A stretch of 64,000 nucleotides of DNA from Larkinella rosea. Lineage in GTDB: Bacteria; Bacteroidota; Bacteroidia; Cytophagales; Spirosomataceae. Both the position numbers and the translations under genes were made by a program. Positions 53,233 to 61,965 of this stretch are shown here, piece by piece. Position 1 is the stretch's first letter; every line of letters begins with the position of its first letter. Location: positions 930,001-994,000 of the forward strand of contig NZ_RQJO01000008.1 of NCBI RefSeq assembly GCF_003858635.1, read 5' to 3'. The notes below the pieces were generated by a model. The model made no database searches. It was not told the DNA's origin and saw only the letters and a list, made by a program, of their open reading frames with translations.

Positions 53233-54699
53233 CTACTTTCCCGGCAGTGTAATCCCGCTGGACTGGTTGACAAAAACCGGGGCTTTTTTTCGGTCAGGAT
53301 CGCTGATCGTCATGGGCGTTAAACTGGCCTGTTTCACGTCGTCGAGGACCACGGCGGGGCGGTAATCCTTTTTCTGGCAGATCAGCCGGACGTTTTCAAA
53401 CTTGATGTTTTGGGCGTGCCGCAGGTAAAAACCCCAGGCAGGTAATTCGCCAAACATCGAGAAATCCGGGTAAGCTGTCGGTTTTTCGGGTACTTTGTCG
53501 AGGGCCGTGAGCGGCACGTTGGCGAACGAGGCCGAACCGCCACCGGGCTGAATGATTTCGACGTTTTTTAGCGTCACATTGTTTACCAGCGCATCGGGCA
53601 TCCCGACGATTGAGGAAGGGGAAACGTTGCGGGGCATGTCTTCAATCGGCCCTTCGTATTCGTAACCGGCATCGGCCTTCGTTGCGGGCACTTCGACGCG
53701 GATGTTGGTCAGCCGGACGTTTTCCAGCCGCCCTTTCTTGCCTTTCACGCGTTCGCCGATGCGCAGAAAAATCGCATTTCCCGTGTTGATGGCTTCCAGG
53801 CTGTCGATTTCCACGTTTTCGATAAAACCGCCATCGACGGCTTCGAGCGCGATAGCCGAGCGGTAGGTGTCGTAGACCTTGATCCGGCGCATGTTGATAT
53901 TCCGAAAACCACCGTAGCTGGCCGTGCCAAATTTGATGGCGTTGGCGCTGGACCGGATCGTGCAGTTGCGGACGTAAATGTTCTCACAAACCTTCGTCGC
54001 GTCGTGCGATTTCAGGCAAATCCCGTCGTCGTCCGAATCAATGTACGAATTGGTTACGCTGACGCTGTCGCAATCCACCAGATCGATGCCGTCGTTGTTC
54101 CAGTAGGCTTTGCTGTCGACCGAAATGCCGTCGAGCTGCACGTTTTTACACTGGTCGTAAATCTGCACCCAACTGGCCGAATTTTTGAGCGTAACACCCT
54201 GCACTTTAACGCGTTGGTTGCCCCGGAAATAGATCAAAACCGCCCGGGCTTCGGCTTCGGGCCGGTCGAAGCGAAACTGATCCTTGATGAGTCCTTTCTG
54301 GATCATGGTGATGACGTTGCGGGCCAGATACCGCCCCTGCCCGTCGATGATGCCTTTGCCGGTGATAGCGATATTCTGCTGATTTTCCGCGAATACAAGG
54401 GCCGTCCAGACATGCCGGTCGTAATCGAACGGATTCAGCGATCCGAGTAAAACCGCTCCTTCTTCCAGGTGCAGCGTCACATTGGATTTCAGGTGAATCG
54501 AACCGGTCAGAAACCGCCCGACATTGAACACCAGCCGACCCCCGCCATTCTGGTGAATGTGGTCGATGGCGTACTGGATCGAACGCGTGTTGAGCGTAGC
54601 GCCATCTGAATAAATACCAAACAGTGAAACCGGGTAATCTTTGGCCTGAAGGCTAAATGTCGTTAAAATGAAAAAGAGGAAGGTGCAGACAACTTTCAT
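53233..54699 (-). CDS. Glycoside hydrolase family 28 (polygalacturonase-like), secreted
   Basis: 488 residues; signal peptide MKVVCTFLFFILTTFSLQAK. The right-handed beta-helix of GH28 begins at FGIYSDGATLNTRSIQYAID (the Pel/pectinase front) and shows YWNNDGIDLVDC (NxD), SYIDSDDDGICLKS (the DD catalytic pair) and SSANAIKFGTASYGGF near the third catalytic strand, where the usual G-H-G is replaced by F-G-T. Probably an exo- or unsaturated-uronate-releasing hydrolase of pectin or other uronic-acid glycans. Same strand as the nitrilase gene upstream, 28 bp apart. Confidence 0.9.
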   Translation of the reverse strand: MKVVCTFLFFILTTFSLQAKDYPVSLFGIYSDGATLNTRSIQYAIDHIHQNGGGRLVFNVGRFLTGSIHLKSNVTLHLEEGAVLLGSLNPFDYDRHVWTALVFAENQQNIAITGKGIIDGQGRYLARNVITMIQKGLIKDQFRFDRPEAEARAVLIYFRGNQRVKVQGVTLKNSASWVQIYDQCKNVQLDGISVDSKAYWNNDGIDLVDCDSVSVTNSYIDSDDDGICLKSHDATKVCENIYVRNCTIRSSANAIKFGTASYGGFRNINMRRIKVYDTYRSAIALEAVDGGFIENVEIDSLEAINTGNAIFLRIGERVKGKKGRLENVRLTNIRVEVPATKADAGYEYEGPIEDMPRNVSPSSIVGMPDALVNNVTLKNVEIIQPGGGSASFANVPLTALDKVPEKPTAYPDFSMFGELPAWGFYLRHAQNIKFENVRLICQKKDYRPAVVLDDVKQASLTPMTISDPDRKKAPVFVNQSSGITLPGK

Positions 54700-54727
54700 G
54701 AACAGTTGGGTTTAGGAAAAATAGAAA

Positions 54728-55687
54728 TCAGGATGAGGGATCGGGTTGGAGCCAGACTACTTTTTGTTCGGATTGGTGCGGCTGTCCGATAATGTCGCGG
54801 TAAAGCTCGGGCCGGCGGGCCTGTTTGTAGCGAAAACCGCCCGCCATGGTCAGCTTTTCCGGTGTGCAGGTGGCAATCACAAAATCGTTGTCAAGCTTGC
54901 GGCATTCGGCCAGAACGTCGCCGAACGGATCAATGATCATGGAACAACCGTTTTTGAGCTGGTCGTCGTCCATGCCGATCGGGTTGGAGAAAACCACGTA
55001 AATGCCGTTGTCGTAGGCCCGCGCGGGCAGCCATTTCATCAGCCACGAACGGCCTTTCATGCCGTCGAATTCCAGTCGCAGCGAGGTAGGATCGTTCTCC
55101 CGGTTTTTCCAGAGCGCCGGATCGACAAAACCGGCGCCGGGGCGCGTCGAGGGCGTACACATCGTCACGTGCGGCATGAAAATGATGTCGGCACCGAGCA
55201 GCGTAGTGGCCCGGACGTTCTCGATGATGTTGTTGTCGTAGCAGATCAGCATACCGCATTTCCAGCCTTTGATCTCAAAAACGACGTATTGATCGCCCGG
55301 CAGCAGGTGCGGATTGATGAACGGGTGCAGTTTGCGGTATTTGGCAACCAGCCCGTTTTCGTCGACGCAGACGTACGGTTTGTACAGGCGATCCTGATCG
55401 TCTTTTTCGAACAAACCCGACAGAATGACAATCTGGTGTTCGCGGGCGATGGCGGTCAGGGCCTGAATGCTTTCTCCACCCGGCACGAACTCGGCAATGT
55501 CCAGCATTTGCTCGCGCGACAGATGCCGGGCGTGGGTGTAGCCCGTGATCGAGCACTCGTGAAAAGCGATGACATCGGCACCCTGTTGGGCGGCCTGCGC
55601 GGCCAGTTGGCGAATGATCGAACGGTTGTAGGCTTTATCCCCGTTGTGGTGTTCAAACTGGGCGGTGGCAATGCGAAGCGGTTTCAT
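54728..55687 (-). CDS. Nitrilase/carbon-nitrogen hydrolase family amidase
   Basis: 319 residues. The catalytic triad is Glu44 (AFHECSITGY), Lys119 (AKYRKLHPF) and Cys149 (GMLICYDNNI), as in the C-N hydrolase superfamily. Substrates in this superfamily are nitriles, amides, carbamoyl compounds or acyl groups; in this locus deacylation or amide cleavage of a sugar derivative is a possibility only. Co-oriented with GH28. The opposite strand also has a 319-codon frame over it, rejected as a shadow. Confidence 0.88.
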   Translation of the reverse strand: MKPLRIATAQFEHHNGDKAYNRSIIRQLAAQAAQQGADVIAFHECSITGYTHARHLSREQMLDIAEFVPGGESIQALTAIAREHQIVILSGLFEKDDQDRLYKPYVCVDENGLVAKYRKLHPFINPHLLPGDQYVVFEIKGWKCGMLICYDNNIIENVRATTLLGADIIFMPHVTMCTPSTRPGAGFVDPALWKNRENDPTSLRLEFDGMKGRSWLMKWLPARAYDNGIYVVFSNPIGMDDDQLKNGCSMIIDPFGDVLAECRKLDNDFVIATCTPEKLTMAGGFRYKQARRPELYRDIIGQPHQSEQKVVWLQPDPSS

Positions 55688-55768
55688 CGTGCAAAAGTAA
55701 GATAGAATCCTATTTCTACCACCAGAAAATGACAGTTGGCCGATTCCGGGAAAAGGATAAAGTGTTTT

Positions 55769-55921
55769 TTATTAGCCCACGGTTTGAACCGTGGGTGCGG
55801 AGCGGATGGTTATCTGTGTTTGGAACCGTTTTAACGGTTTTGAGATCCTGAAACCGTTAAAACGGTTTTCGCCATCCCATTTTGTTTTTGTGAACCCACG
55901 GTTTAAACCGTGGGCTGATAA
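55769..55921. repeat. Second composite nested inverted repeat
   Basis: Outer arms 55769-55796 and 55894-55921 match at 26 of 28, each holding CCCACGGT-TT(A/G)A-ACCGTGGG; inner arms 55824-55840 and 55851-55867 match 17 of 17 and share AACCGT-TTTA-ACGGTT exactly with the element at 52983-53210. The TTAT(C/T)AGCCCAC edge is also shared. Confidence 0.95.
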
Positions 55922-55931
55922 TTAGGAGCGA

Positions 55932-57953
55932 TTATTGTTTGGCGGCTTCGGCCAGCATCTTTTGCTGCAGCCACGCCAGATTAAACCGGTAATGAATGCT
56001 GCTGCTGATCAGGTGAATCACATTGTCCGGGGTTTGCGTGAGGGCCAGGTACCCGCGCGGTTCGGCGTTGGTGGCATTCATTTCAAAAGCCCCCGTCCAG
56101 GCACCTCCGTTGAGGTAGCGATATTTCCCGTCGGTCAGGAGCTTCTTGACCGGCCAGGTTTTGCCTTCATCAAACGACAAAGCCGCGTACATGCCGTAGC
56201 CTTTGACCGATTTTCCGCTGGCTTCGGTGAAAAGCATGCCTTTTTTGCTTTCGTCGGGCTCTTCGGGATGGTGGGTGAACGCGATCAGCATTAGCGGGCC
56301 TTCGTTCAATCGACGGAGAATTAATCGTTGCCCGCCCGCAATCGGCGGAAATTCCGAAGGCGAATACGTCCAGGTTTTGCCCATATCTCTGGAAATACTC
56401 ATCGGCATTTTTGCGATTCCATCCGCACCGGAAACATTGTCGTTACGCCCCAGCGCCATCAGACGCCCGTCTTTCAACTGCGTAACACCCGCGTGAATTC
56501 CGGCAATCAAACCGCCGGATGCCCCCGTTTTATAGTCCGGTTTTTGCGGATCGGTATACGGAGCTACCCAGGTTTTGCCACCGTCTTTGCTGACGTGAAC
56601 CGCCGTTCCGCCCGTGGGTCCCGCGTCGGCATCACACGCCTGAACGAGCCAGCCTTCCTGCGTCTGGAATAAACCGGCAATGACCTGATGCCGCTTTTCG
56701 TGTTCCGGCGCCACCAGTTTCGGGGCCGACCAGGTCGCACCGTTGTCGCGACTGGTGCGCAGCGCCATCGCCAGATTCTGCCAGTCTCCGCTGGCTTCGA
56801 CGCCGTTCAGGTGGTAGAGTGTTCCTTTCCCATCGTGGAAAAGCGAACTGCCCGTCATGTTGCGATCCGGCACCTTAAAAAACTCGGACGGCGCATCCCA
56901 CTTTTGCTGTCCGGCCCGTAAGCGGCTGGCTACCACAGTCATTTCGCGCCCGGATTCCTTTTCGGTCGAGAACCAGATCGCCAGCAAATCACCGTTCGGC
57001 GCCCAGGTAATGGCCGGTTGGTGGTTGTGCGAATAATACGGAACGCCCGCGTCGCAGGCTGGTTTGTTGACGTACCGAATCGGTTCCAGAAAAACCGGTT
57101 GCGTGGCTGAAACGGTTTTCCAGGCGAACGGTTTTTGTGAAACATTCTGCGCGTTGGCTTTCGGGGGAATGGCCGGAAGCGGCTGGCTGACCGGTTTTTC
57201 GGCCTGAACCACCCGGAAACCCACCAGCCAGTGTTTGTCTTCGGGAATCATGCCCAGCCGGTTGGTCGCCCGCAAATAGTTCATCGGGGTGCCGTGGCTG
57301 CCTCCGCGCGTCACCCGATACAAACCGGAAGCCCGGCCCACCGGATCGCGTTGCTCGGCGGCTTCGTAGGGGCCGTACCAATCCGAACACCATTCTTCGA
57401 CGTTGCCGTGCATATCCTGCAAACCAAACTGATTCGCCGGATTCTGGCCCACTTTTAACGAAACAACGACGGGCGTGCGGTCGGTTTTCTGGCTCTTCTG
57501 GTAACTTGCGGGCAAAAACCGCCCGGTTGAAAAGTCGGTGACGGTTCCGGCGTGGCAGGCGTATTCCCACTCGGCTTCGGTCGGCAGTCGATACGGTTTT
57601 CCTTCTTTTTTACTGAGCCATTCGCAAAACGCTACCGCTTCGGAGTAATTCACGAAAATAACCGCTTCATCGTCGTCTTTCGAAAAACCGGCCTTTCCAC
57701 GGAGTTTTTTGTGCTCCGGGTCAAAGGCTTCGTATTGCGCATTCGTCACTTCGGTCGCGGCCATGCGGAACGGTTTACTAATGGAAACGCGGTGAACGGG
57801 CGCTTCGTCGGCATTTTCGCCTTCGCCTTCCGAACCCATGTAGTATCGCCCGGCCGGAATCGTCACCAGCTTCATGCCCACGGAATTGGTTTCCTGCGCG
57901 TGGGCGGTTACGGACCCTAGAACGGATAAAACCAGCAGAAAAGAATATTTCAT
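55932..57953 (-). CDS. SUMF1/FGE-like domain fused to a sialidase-like (BNR) domain, secreted
   Basis: 673 residues from the ATG at 57953, which begins the signal peptide MKYSFLLVLSVLGSVTAHA; an earlier Met at 58070 would read through the palindrome and is rejected. Residues ~22-260 are a formylglycine-generating-enzyme-type domain (VTIPAGRYYMGSEGEGENAD, ATEVTNAQYEAF, RLPTEAEWEYACHAG, GNVEEWCSDWYGPY, RVTRGGSHGTPMNYLRATNR). The two Cys that activate FGE in the R-G-G-S-x-x-C region are absent, so it is not a sulfatase activator. Residues ~300-673 are an Asp-box propeller (HNHQPAITWAPNGDLLAIWF; TSRDNGATW; SKDGGKTW) of the sialidase-like BNR_2 type. A carbohydrate-binding or hydrolase role is likely; substrate unknown. 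Confidence 0.87.
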   Translation of the reverse strand: MKYSFLLVLSVLGSVTAHAQETNSVGMKLVTIPAGRYYMGSEGEGENADEAPVHRVSISKPFRMAATEVTNAQYEAFDPEHKKLRGKAGFSKDDDEAVIFVNYSEAVAFCEWLSKKEGKPYRLPTEAEWEYACHAGTVTDFSTGRFLPASYQKSQKTDRTPVVVSLKVGQNPANQFGLQDMHGNVEEWCSDWYGPYEAAEQRDPVGRASGLYRVTRGGSHGTPMNYLRATNRLGMIPEDKHWLVGFRVVQAEKPVSQPLPAIPPKANAQNVSQKPFAWKTVSATQPVFLEPIRYVNKPACDAGVPYYSHNHQPAITWAPNGDLLAIWFSTEKESGREMTVVASRLRAGQQKWDAPSEFFKVPDRNMTGSSLFHDGKGTLYHLNGVEASGDWQNLAMALRTSRDNGATWSAPKLVAPEHEKRHQVIAGLFQTQEGWLVQACDADAGPTGGTAVHVSKDGGKTWVAPYTDPQKPDYKTGASGGLIAGIHAGVTQLKDGRLMALGRNDNVSGADGIAKMPMSISRDMGKTWTYSPSEFPPIAGGQRLILRRLNEGPLMLIAFTHHPEEPDESKKGMLFTEASGKSVKGYGMYAALSFDEGKTWPVKKLLTDGKYRYLNGGAWTGAFEMNATNAEPRGYLALTQTPDNVIHLISSSIHYRFNLAWLQQKMLAEAAKQ

Positions 57954-57973
57954 AGAATGGATTGATAAGAAGA

Positions 57974-58093
57974 ATAGGAACACGGCCGGGTCGCCGTTGC
58001 GATTTAGCGGATGGAACGGATTTACACAGATTTTAATCCGCGCGAATCCGTTCCATCCGCTAAATCGCAACGGCGACCCGGCCGTGTTCCTAT
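57974..58093. repeat. Perfect 49-bp inverted repeat
   Basis: Arms 57974-58022 and 58045-58093 are complementary at 49 of 49 positions around a 22-nt loop. It fills the gap between the fusion gene and the lyase gene. The end segment is shared with 48065-48102. Confidence 0.97.
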
Positions 58094-58103
58094 CCGGTTT
58101 TAT

Positions 58104-59075
58104 TTATTCGATCAGTTTTCCCACAAAAACCGACTCAATGCCCACTTCCAGTTGAAGCTGATTGGCGGTTTCGACCAGCGCGTCCATGTCGTTCTGTAAT
58201 TCCGTCGTCAGCAGGCCGACGTCCCGGCGGGTGTAGAGCGAAATCGGCAGTCCGCGTTTTTGCAGGGTGTATTTTGCAATGGTCGGGTAGGCGGTATGCA
58301 CCAGATCCATGCAATCGACAAAGAATTGCTGCACCCGATTGACGTCATCCTGCCGGTCGGCATTGTCGTAGTTAGCGGCCAGCCAAACGATCAGTTCCGG
58401 GAATTCGTTGCCCTGGATACACGACAAACCGGCGGCTCCGGCCCGCAGCGACGACACCGCGTTGACCATGTACGCATCGTATAATCCAAACTTGTAACCC
58501 GAACCAACGGCAATCCGGCGGGCCACTTCGGCTTCGTCCAGGCAGGTGTCTTTGTGGTAAATGAGTCGTCCGGTGGGGAGTAGTTCTTTCAGAATGTCGC
58601 TGTTGATCAGGCGCTTATATGGGACCGGGCATTCGTAGAAACCGAGCGGAATGGTGTCGGTTAAGGCGATCAGCTCGTGCATCCGTTCCAGAAAAACCGC
58701 ATCGGATTCGTCGGCATCGGCAATCAGGCTGGTAATTACGATAACCGCCTGGACACCCGTCTCATAAATGCGCTTGATGAAGTCAGCCTGTTGGGCAATC
58801 GGACCGCCGAAGGTTCCGGTGGCAACCACCGGCACGCGCCCCGCCGTCTGATCGACAACGAGTTTGGTCACCGCCAGTCGTTCATCTTCCGTCAGTTCGT
58901 ACATTTCGCTGGACAGGCAGTTGGCAAATAGCCCCGCAGCCCCGGCTTCGATGTAGAATTCGGTCAATTGGGCGAGCGTCGCGCTATCGACGGCACCGGT
59001 TTCCTGAAAAGGAGTGAGCATGACGGGGATGAAACCGCGTGGTAACGATCCGGCAGAAGGTGTAGAGGAAGACAT
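58104..59075 (-). CDS. DapA/NanA-family (class I aldolase) lyase, uncertain substrate
   Basis: 323 residues. A (beta/alpha)8 class I aldolase of the dihydrodipicolinate synthase/N-acetylneuraminate lyase superfamily: start GFIPVMLTPFQETGAVD, catalytic Tyr147 in GFYECPVPYK and Schiff-base Lys175 in LIYHKDTC. The pyruvate-carboxylate motif G-T-T/S-G-E is replaced by ANCLSSEMYEL (no Gly-Ser/Thr pair), so it is neither canonical DapA nor NanA. In a locus with sialidase-like genes and an SSS symporter, a keto-sugar-acid lyase is likely (inference). Confidence 0.87.
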   Translation of the reverse strand: MSSSTPSAGSLPRGFIPVMLTPFQETGAVDSATLAQLTEFYIEAGAAGLFANCLSSEMYELTEDERLAVTKLVVDQTAGRVPVVATGTFGGPIAQQADFIKRIYETGVQAVIVITSLIADADESDAVFLERMHELIALTDTIPLGFYECPVPYKRLINSDILKELLPTGRLIYHKDTCLDEAEVARRIAVGSGYKFGLYDAYMVNAVSSLRAGAAGLSCIQGNEFPELIVWLAANYDNADRQDDVNRVQQFFVDCMDLVHTAYPTIAKYTLQKRGLPISLYTRRDVGLLTTELQNDMDALVETANQLQLEVGIESVFVGKLIE

Positions 59076-59108
59076 AGTGAAAGAGAATAAAAAATAACTT
59101 CACCCTGT

Positions 59109-59134
59109 CCACCGCCCTTCTGGAAGGGCGGTGG
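59109..59134. repeat. 12-bp perfect hairpin between the lyase and symporter genes
   Basis: CCACCGCCCTTC pairs with GAAGGGCGGTGG around TG. It lies just upstream of the lyase start on the transcribed side from the symporter; it lacks a clear T-tract, and may be a small REP-like unit or a processing site. Confidence 0.65.
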
Positions 59135-59233
59135 GGACGGGCTGGGCAATGGAGTTAGGGTTTAGAAACAGAACTTTTAAATTGGGTTAGTTAAGCGGTT
59201 TAGGAATAGATAAAAACGGGTATCAGGAATAAT

Positions 59234-60832
59234 CTATAGTTTAACGACCGTATTTTTTGGGTTGATTTCAGAAATCGGTTCTCCTTTTTGGCCACGAAGC
59301 CGGGTCAAAATAAGACCAACCAGAAAAATCGTCAGCGTACCGACCACCATAATCATATTCGGGTGAAACGTGCTGCGAATGAAGGCGTATTCGTCGGGAA
59401 TCTGGGGCGAGAAGGTCATCCAGACGATGACGAGTAGACCGATGACTGTAGCCGTCAGCGCTTCCGTATTCCGGGTTTGCCGGGAAATCATGCCCAGCAA
59501 AAACAGCCCCAGCATACCACCCGCGAAAATACCGGACAGCATCCACCAGATATCGAGCACGCTTTTGACGCCAATCATCGCAATGCCGGTGATCATCCCC
59601 AGTACACCGAAAACCGTGGTAGCGATGTATAATAACCGCAGCGATTGACCGTCCGTCAGCTTCGGATTCAGATACCGCTGGTAAATATCGACCGAAAAAA
59701 CCGTGGCCGATGCGTTCATGCTGGAGCTGATGGTGCTCATGGCCGCCGACAGAATGGCCGCGACGATCAGGCCGACCAGACCAGCCGGAACCTTGTTGAC
59801 CATGAAATGGGGCATCACTTTATCACCGAACTCGGCTGGGCTCAGCGTGGCCGCCAGTTGGCGGATGGCTTCGGGACTGCCGTTGGGCAAGCGTTCGCCC
59901 GCAACCTGCATCCGGATGGCGTCGAGCAGTTCGGGATTGTTCAGGTAATAAGCATACAGGCACGAACCGAGCACAAAAAACATCAGCGAAACCGGTACGT
60001 ACAGGTAGACGCACAACCAGATCGACCGGGTCGCTTCCTTGATGGATGTGGTGGTATGATACCGTTGCACGTAGTTCTGATCCATCCCGAAGTTGTTCAG
60101 GTTCATGAAAAAACCGTACAGGAATACGACCCAAAACGTGGCCTGTGAGAAGTTGGGCGAAAAACTACCCAGACTGAATTTGTCGTCGGCTTTGCCAATT
60201 TCAATGATTTTGTCGACTCCGCCCGGCATGCCGTCGATCACGAGCCAGAGGATGATCAACGCTCCGGCGGTTTTAATAACACCCTGCACAACCTCCGTCC
60301 AGATGACGGCTTCCATGCCACCCATCACCGTGTAAAGAATGATGCAAATGCCGACGACAACCATAATGGTCGCCATCGGATAACCGGTCAGGGCCTGCAG
60401 ACTGAGGGCGATGCCGAAGAAAATGGAGCCCATGCGGGCCAGTTGGGTTAGCAGAAAGCAAGCGACGGCGTAGGTGCGGGCCCAGGCACCGAAGCGGTGT
60501 TCGAGGTGCGTGTAGGCCGAAACTTCGCCGGTATGGCGGTAAAACGGAACGAAAAACCGGGCGGCTACCCAGGCCGAAAGCGGCATGGCGAGACTGAAAA
60601 CGAACGAATTCCAGTTGCTGCCGAAGGCTTTGCCCGGAACGCCCAGAAAGGTATTGCTGCTCAGAAAAGTCGCGTAAATCGACATCCCGATGGCCCAGCC
60701 CGGAATCTTGCCCGATGCTTTGGTGAACTGATCGGCGCTCTTGTTGTTGCGGGAAAAATAAACCCCGACAGCAACCATCCCGACCAGATAGGCAACAATA
60801 ACCAGCAAATCAACAACGGGAAGTGTTTTCAT
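59234..60832 (-). CDS. Sodium:solute symporter (SSS family)
   Basis: 532 residues with about thirteen hydrophobic segments. SSS hallmarks: DLLVIVAYLVGMVAVGVYFS, SADQFTKASGKIPGWAIGMS, ATFLSSNTFLGVPGKAFGSN, GGMEAVIWTEVVQGVIKTAG (the classical G-G-x-x-A-V-I-W-T-D/E motif) and AAILSAAMSTISSSMNASAT (Na2-type serines). It probably imports a sugar acid, sialic acid or monosaccharide released by the neighbouring hydrolases, driven by sodium. First gene of the leftward lyase operon (159 bp gap). Confidence 0.92.
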   Translation of the reverse strand: MKTLPVVDLLVIVAYLVGMVAVGVYFSRNNKSADQFTKASGKIPGWAIGMSIYATFLSSNTFLGVPGKAFGSNWNSFVFSLAMPLSAWVAARFFVPFYRHTGEVSAYTHLEHRFGAWARTYAVACFLLTQLARMGSIFFGIALSLQALTGYPMATIMVVVGICIILYTVMGGMEAVIWTEVVQGVIKTAGALIILWLVIDGMPGGVDKIIEIGKADDKFSLGSFSPNFSQATFWVVFLYGFFMNLNNFGMDQNYVQRYHTTTSIKEATRSIWLCVYLYVPVSLMFFVLGSCLYAYYLNNPELLDAIRMQVAGERLPNGSPEAIRQLAATLSPAEFGDKVMPHFMVNKVPAGLVGLIVAAILSAAMSTISSSMNASATVFSVDIYQRYLNPKLTDGQSLRLLYIATTVFGVLGMITGIAMIGVKSVLDIWWMLSGIFAGGMLGLFLLGMISRQTRNTEALTATVIGLLVIVWMTFSPQIPDEYAFIRSTFHPNMIMVVGTLTIFLVGLILTRLRGQKGEPISEINPKNTVVKL

Positions 60833-61066
60833 TCATTTCGATTCAGCTACCGGTTTTCAGGCGAATCCGATTACGATAAATTATAAGAATTATTTTTTGT
60901 TCGTCAACAAAAATAAGTGCATCTTTCTTAGCTTGCGAACGCACTTTTATGACTGCACTGGTATTTTATTTCATTTTACTAGCAAAAGTACGACATAAAG
61001 TGGCAAGTAGGATGTGGGGTTTTTGCTAATTAATGTACGAATTTATCATGTTCGAGTAATTGAAGA

Positions 61067-61933
61067 ATGAAGGCGCATTTTTACAAAGTACCCGTCAATG
61101 CCCAGGACTCGTTCAGCATCCGGCACGACGTTAAATCCAATTTTGGTAACATCTGGCATTATCACCCGGAACTGGAGTTGCATTATGTCATTCGGGGTGA
61201 GGGTGTTCGGTTTATCGGCGACGATGTCAGCAATTTTTCGGCGGGGGAGATGCTCCTGGTGGGCGAAAACCTGCCGCACACCTGGCGGTGTAACGAAGCC
61301 TATTTTCGGGAAGACCCCGACATGCCAGTCGAAGCGATTGTGATGCAGTTCCGGCCCGATTGCCTGGGCCGAGACTTTCTGAACCTGGTTGAAACCCAAC
61401 CCATTCGGCGGCTCTACGAAAAGGCGTTGCGGGGCTTGCTGATCAAGGGCGAAACCTGCGAAAAAGTGGCCGACTTGCTGCATAAGGCGGTGGAAGCCAA
61501 ACCGCTGCACCGGCTGATCGTCCTGTTGTCGATTCTGGAAGTGCTGGCGCAATCCGACGAACTAGAGACGATTACGTCGGAACGGGTTTTCTACCAGTCG
61601 AATGAGCTGGAAACCGTGCGACTGAACAAAGTGTATAGCCATACGCTGGCGAATTACGCCCGGGAAATTACCCTCGACGAAATTGCGTCCGTGGCCAACC
61701 TCAGCGTGACTTCGTTTTGCCGGTATTTTAAACTGATGACGCACAAAACGTACCACGAGTTTCTGACCGAAATCCGGGTGAGCCACGCCTGTCGGGCGCT
61801 GGTCGAGAACAAACTCAGCGCCGAAGCCATCTGCTTTGAGAGCGGTTTTAACAACCTGTCCAACTTTTACCGGCATTTCAAGCGTGTCAAAGGCATTACT
61901 CCCCTCGAATACAAGCGAAATTACCTGCAATGA
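61067..61933 (+). CDS. AraC-family transcriptional regulator with cupin sensor
   Basis: 288 residues. N-terminal cupin (HYHPELELHYVIRGEGVRFI, GEMLLVGENLPHTWRCN) for ligand sensing; C-terminal two-HTH AraC domain (ITLDEIASVANLSVTSFCRY; SAEAICFESGFNNLSNFYRH; VKGITPLEYKRNYLQ). Divergent from the symporter-lyase operon with 234 bp between them, it is the obvious candidate regulator of the locus. Confidence 0.92.
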   Translation: MKAHFYKVPVNAQDSFSIRHDVKSNFGNIWHYHPELELHYVIRGEGVRFIGDDVSNFSAGEMLLVGENLPHTWRCNEAYFREDPDMPVEAIVMQFRPDCLGRDFLNLVETQPIRRLYEKALRGLLIKGETCEKVADLLHKAVEAKPLHRLIVLLSILEVLAQSDELETITSERVFYQSNELETVRLNKVYSHTLANYAREITLDEIASVANLSVTSFCRYFKLMTHKTYHEFLTEIRVSHACRALVENKLSAEAICFESGFNNLSNFYRHFKRVKGITPLEYKRNYLQ

Positions 61934-61965
61934 GTGGTACATTGTTTAGGGTTTACGGTATATAA

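Noticed and set aside
54746-55705. 319-codon frame on the plus strand over the nitrilase gene
   Set aside because: It is antisense to a gene with an intact catalytic triad, and its own translation has no recognisable motif.
57954-58070. N-terminal extension of the SUMF1-sialidase protein
   Set aside because: It is encoded by the 49-bp palindrome, and a clean signal peptide starts at 57953.
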